This document shows positions 60,895 to 64,000 of a stretch of DNA of 64,000 nt, piece after piece (the stretch's first letter is position 1; each line of letters opens with the position of its first letter). A program made the translations under genes and the position numbers. The stretch comes from Solitalea lacus (GTDB lineage Bacteria > Bacteroidota > Bacteroidia > Sphingobacteriales > Sphingobacteriaceae): assembly GCF_022014595.1 (NCBI RefSeq), contig NZ_CP091740.1:3088200-3152199 (forward strand), read 5' to 3'. Below the pieces are notes generated by a model. The model was not told where the DNA came from. It saw only the letters and a program-made list of their open reading frames with translations, and searched no databases.

Positions 60895-62760
60895 TCATTT
60901 CCACTCAGCGTTCTGTACAAGATTGGTATTCGCCTGCAATTCTTTCGGTGTAAAGGGGAATACATAATACCTTGGTGTAAACTGGCGGGAAAATTTTGCC
61001 GAGCTTGAATTAGGAGTGAGCCAAAGGTTTCCATTGCTTCTATCAACGAAACCATTGAGACAATCATACACATTTTTAATTACCTGAGGCCCTATTTGCC
61101 AACGCACAATATCAAACCAACGCAAGCCTTCACCTGCAAGTTCAACTCTGCGTTCACGCCTTACAAGCGCCCTTAAGGAAGCCTTATCAGGGTGAGTAGT
61201 AGCATCAGCATTGGGAAGACCGGCTCTTTGACGAAGCTGATTGATAGCAGCGTATACAGAATAGTCTATTTGTCCGGCTTCAATTTTGGCTTCGGCATAC
61301 ATCAGCAATACTTCGGCATAACGAAACACAATAACATTACCTCCGGTACTGCTTAATGCTGTTGTTCCGTAGGCAGTGTTCCAGTAGTCGCTTAAATTAC
61401 TCAGGTATTTTTTTAAGTTATAACCGGTAGGTGAATTGCCCATCGCAGTTTTATCATTACTGGGGTTTAACGTATAGCCTGAAGACGTTCCGCCACCTGT
61501 AGGAGTACCGCCACCGCCAATAGGAGTACCACCACCAATGGAACCGCCGCCTCCACCAATGGGACTACCGCCTCCCCCAATGGAACCGCCGCCTCCACCA
61601 ATGGAACCGCCGCCTCCACCAATGGGACTACCGCCTCCACCCATGGGACCACCGCCAAAACCACCGCCACCATTAGGGGTAATCGGGTCAAAATAAATGC
61701 CATTGTAGAGTAATCCAGGGCGAATAATGGTAGCGTCAAGGCGTCTGTCGCGATTCATATACGGTTGCAGCGCATTGTAAGAGGGGTCGTTCTGGATTGT
61801 TTTTCCGTTCAGGGTTTCAAACTCATCCACCAGGCTTTGGCTAATGGCCACAGCAGATGATCCTGCCGGCGCAATGGCTATTTCTGCAAGGGTACTTTTA
61901 TAATTATTAGTGCCTAGCATATACTGAACATCCATAATTACTTCCTGATTCATAGGGCTGTTCTCAAATTGCGGGCGAAAAAGATCTTGATAGTCGGGAT
62001 ACAATGAATAGCTGAAAGGGGGATTCATTAATTGCTGACAGGTAGCAATACAATCACTGTATTTACCACTAAACAATTCAATACGGGCTTTCAGGGCCAG
62101 CGCTGCCCCCCTGGTAGCTCTTCCTTTATCACTGCCAGAGTAATTAACAGGCAAAACGGGGGCAATCAATTCCAGCTCTTTGATAATCGAATCGCGAATC
62201 ACTTCTCTTTTCACCTGTTTTTGCATCCGGCTTTGCTCCGCTGTCATAGTGTGTGTTACAAAAGGTACATCACGATAAAACTGGGTAAGTATAAAATAAC
62301 GGTAAGCACGCAGGAAACGTGCCTCCGCCTTCATACGATTTTTTAATGCGGGAGCAATAATGTTGTCGCCGGCTCTGTCTACATTCTCCAAAAACCAGTT
62401 ACAGGTATTAATGGTTTGATAAGTATAGTTGTTGGGGCTATTGCTATTGCCGGAAGCAGTCAACATGCCATTGGCAAATGCTTCATAATTATTGGCAAAT
62501 GGCCCTCCGCTAAACATACTTGAATAAGCAGCATTATCCGTATAACAATCGTTATACAAAATATTATCCGCGCTTTCCCAGTTTAAGTAGCAACCATTAA
62601 TGGCTGCCGTTACATCTCTACTGGTGGTCCAGAATGTTTCATTGGTATAAACATCTTTAGGAGTTCTGTCAAGAAAATCCTTTGTACATGCTACCAGCAG
62701 GCTGCTGCAAATAATTGCTATTACAGCTATCATAGCGTATTTATCTTGTTTAATAGTCAT
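60895..62760 (-). CDS. SusD/RagB-family outer-membrane lipoprotein with glycine-rich insertion
   Basis: 621 residues. Lipobox SSLLVACTKDFLDRTPKDVYTNETFW gives Cys25, and the usual SusD features follow (VTAAINGCYLNWESADN, KNRMKAEARFLRAYRYFILTQFYRDVPFVTHT, IVFRYAEVLLMYAEAKIEAGQ, LRALVRRERRVELAGEGLRWFDIVRW). Residues about 360-425 are an unusual tract of GGGGGSIGGGGSPI-type repeats. SusD-type proteins sit on the cell surface and lid the SusC barrel. The SusC gene lies 49 bases upstream; the downstream operon is separated by IS debris. Confidence 0.93.
   Translation of the reverse strand: MTIKQDKYAMIAVIAIICSSLLVACTKDFLDRTPKDVYTNETFWTTSRDVTAAINGCYLNWESADNILYNDCYTDNAAYSSMFSGGPFANNYEAFANGMLTASGNSNSPNNYTYQTINTCNWFLENVDRAGDNIIAPALKNRMKAEARFLRAYRYFILTQFYRDVPFVTHTMTAEQSRMQKQVKREVIRDSIIKELELIAPVLPVNYSGSDKGRATRGAALALKARIELFSGKYSDCIATCQQLMNPPFSYSLYPDYQDLFRPQFENSPMNQEVIMDVQYMLGTNNYKSTLAEIAIAPAGSSAVAISQSLVDEFETLNGKTIQNDPSYNALQPYMNRDRRLDATIIRPGLLYNGIYFDPITPNGGGGFGGGPMGGGGSPIGGGGGSIGGGGGSIGGGGSPIGGGGGSIGGGTPIGGGGTPTGGGTSSGYTLNPSNDKTAMGNSPTGYNLKKYLSNLSDYWNTAYGTTALSSTGGNVIVFRYAEVLLMYAEAKIEAGQIDYSVYAAINQLRQRAGLPNADATTHPDKASLRALVRRERRVELAGEGLRWFDIVRWQIGPQVIKNVYDCLNGFVDRSNGNLWLTPNSSSAKFSRQFTPRYYVFPFTPKELQANTNLVQNAEWK
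61535..61639 (-). repeat. 21-bp minisatellite inside the SusD gene
   Basis: Five consecutive 21-bp units (61535, 61556, 61577, 61598, 61619), each encoding a 7-residue Gly-rich unit (GGGGGSI or GGGGSPI). A degenerate sixth unit follows to 61660 and related sequence lies on both sides. Confidence 0.9.
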
Positions 62761-62809
62761 GATCGTAAAATTTAAAACATGAGAATAGTACTACTTCTTT
62801 TTACAAAAT

Positions 62810-64000
62810 TTAGAAACCAACGCTGATGCCAAAACTGTGCAACGACGTAGCAGGATAACCATTCGAAGAAGCCTGCAACATTGTTGTTTCGGGATCAAGC
62901 CAATTCCAAAAACCAGGGGCAATAACAAAAAGGTTGCTTCCAGTGTAGTACATACGCACGTTACCCAACCCTACACGTTTGCAGGCCGCAGCCGGCAGAT
63001 TGTATGAAAACGTAAGATTAGCCAATTTTATGTAATTTGCCTTACGCATCCAAAAATCCGAAACGGTGGCAGTGGGGTTATTCTGTGTGTAGTTATTCCA
63101 GGAGCGAGGAAATTTGCTACTAGGGTTATCTGTTGTCCATCTATCCCAGTAGTCGGTCACCACTTTATTGTCTGCATTGGACACTTGTCCAAGCGACTGA
63201 CCCATCAATACTTTTCTGCCAATATCACCACGGAACAACAGGCGTAGGCCAAAGTTTTTCCAGCCTCCCTCAAGAGCTAAACCATACTTCACAGGTGCTG
63301 TAGCTTGACCAAGATTTACACGGTCGTTTCCGTCAATTTTCCCATCTTTGTTAATATCCACATAGCGGATATCGCCGGGACCTACAGTGCTGTTTAAAAC
63401 AGGTGATCCGGTTACTTCCTGCTGGTTTTGATAAATACCGTCAGATACCAATCCCCAAATGGTGTACAAACTCTCTCCTTCTACTCTGTCATAAGCTGTG
63501 GAAAGATCAGTAGAACGCTCCTTAACACGATATGAAGTTATCTTATTGATGTTGTAAGCTGCGTTGGCACTCACGCTCCAAATAAAAGCTTTAATTTTAT
63601 CACTATACCTTAAATCCATTTCCAAGCCCTTGTTGTACATGCTGCCTGAGTTTTCAAATGGAGCTGATAATCCATAATTGGCAGGCACCCCCACCTGCTG
63701 CATTAACCCATTGGTTTGTTTATGGTAAGCATCAAATGCAAGGCTCAGCTTATCGCGAAACATGCGGGCATCCAAACCAAAATTAATCGTTCTGGTCTCT
63801 TCCCATCTCACATCAGGATTGTAACCTCCATTTGGATATACTGAAGTTTGCAATTGATTATTAAAAGAATAACTTCCCACTCCCAACTGTTGCAAGTAGG
63901 TATAATATCCGACTGAACTATTACCCAGAATACCCCAGGAAGCCCGTAGTTTCAGGAAACTAAGCGTTTTGTTCAGGCGTTCCGCATCTTTATAAAAATC
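62810..64000 (-). CDS. SusC/RagA-family TonB-dependent transporter, C-terminal part
   Basis: The frame is open to the right edge (about 397 residues seen), so the N-terminus is outside. RWEETRTINFGLDARMFRDKLSLAFDAYHKQTNGLMQQVGVP, GPGDIRYVDINKDGKIDGNDRVNLG (the usual Asp-rich SusC loop), and FWMRKANYIKLANLTFSYNLP to HSFGISVGF with terminal Phe are typical of the SusC barrel. It should import a large substrate with the SusD lid encoded next. The preceding bases (LRASWGILGNSSVGYYTYLQQ) continue in frame, confirming that it is partial. Confidence 0.95.
   Translation of the reverse strand, partial: DFYKDAERLNKTLSFLKLRASWGILGNSSVGYYTYLQQLGVGSYSFNNQLQTSVYPNGGYNPDVRWEETRTINFGLDARMFRDKLSLAFDAYHKQTNGLMQQVGVPANYGLSAPFENSGSMYNKGLEMDLRYSDKIKAFIWSVSANAAYNINKITSYRVKERSTDLSTAYDRVEGESLYTIWGLVSDGIYQNQQEVTGSPVLNSTVGPGDIRYVDINKDGKIDGNDRVNLGQATAPVKYGLALEGGWKNFGLRLLFRGDIGRKVLMGQSLGQVSNADNKVVTDYWDRWTTDNPSSKFPRSWNNYTQNNPTATVSDFWMRKANYIKLANLTFSYNLPAAACKRVGLGNVRMYYTGSNLFVIAPGFWNWLDPETTMLQASSNGYPATSLHSFGISVGF

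Noticed and set aside
61467-61739. Val/Pro-rich 90-residue frame over the SusD repeats
   Set aside because: It is a shifted reading of the 21-bp minisatellite, not a gene.

Overview
The window looks like chromosome of a Bacteroidota bacterium, most likely a Sphingobacteriia/Chitinophagia-type relative; the genus cannot be fixed by reading. The DNA is AT-rich and starts rarely have Shine-Dalgarno sequences. Several genes are preceded by the Bacteroidota promoter type TTTG-N18-23-TAnnTTTG. The gene content also fits: SusC/SusD, DUF4294, DUF4783, DUF6588 and DUF6263 proteins, TlpA proteins with DUF4369, BshB1 (bacillithiol), MqnC (futalosine menaquinone route) and an ISAon1-type transposase.

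Layout. 1-21.8 kb is mostly housekeeping: a partial RluD-type pseudouridine synthase, an outer-membrane DUF6588 protein, a PLP deaminase/desulfhydrase, lysine 6-aminotransferase, a TlpA-like protein lacking its second active-site Cys, BshB1, glutathione-peroxidase-like protein, DUF4294, Rel, Fur, PurA, PabB, two tandem paralogous histidine kinases, an M48 lipoprotein protease, PlsY, NadC, DUF4783, GpmI and a small lipoprotein. 21.8-26.9 kb is a mobile-element cluster: a group II intron remnant whose maturase gene is split by an IS1634-type element with a 47-bp target duplication, a possible small RNA, a 15-bp inverted-repeat element and an IS110 element with a bridge-RNA-like leader. 27-46.4 kb returns to ordinary genes: GuaB, a low-complexity secreted protein, DUF4440, an M16 active/inactive protease pair, MqnC, a glutamate-synthase-like flavoprotein, small enzymes, HAD, a sulfatase with a wrecked paralogue, topoisomerase III, ScpB and a GNAT-like protein. 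At 46.5-46.8 kb lie three tandem tRNA-Lys genes.

46.9-50.1 kb is a second decayed mobile region: a frameshifted ISAon1-type element, a broken serine recombinase beside an intact ribbon-helix-helix-like gene, a reverse-transcriptase fragment, and a 0.2-kb tandem duplication with a covarying hairpin. 50.1-64 kb holds a leftward accessory cluster: SusC, SusD with a glycine-rich minisatellite, a TlpA protein with a novel duplicated N-terminus, DUF6263, DUF4369-TlpA, an S41 (Prc-like) protease, an S8 subtilase and a TraB/GumN protein. Between SusD and the rest sits a graveyard of nested insertion sequences (IS1182, IS3, IS1380) that probably uncouples them. The cluster reads as an envelope module joining outer-membrane import, thiol redox and proteolysis. 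It is the best candidate here for an undescribed system, but its substrate cannot be read from sequence.
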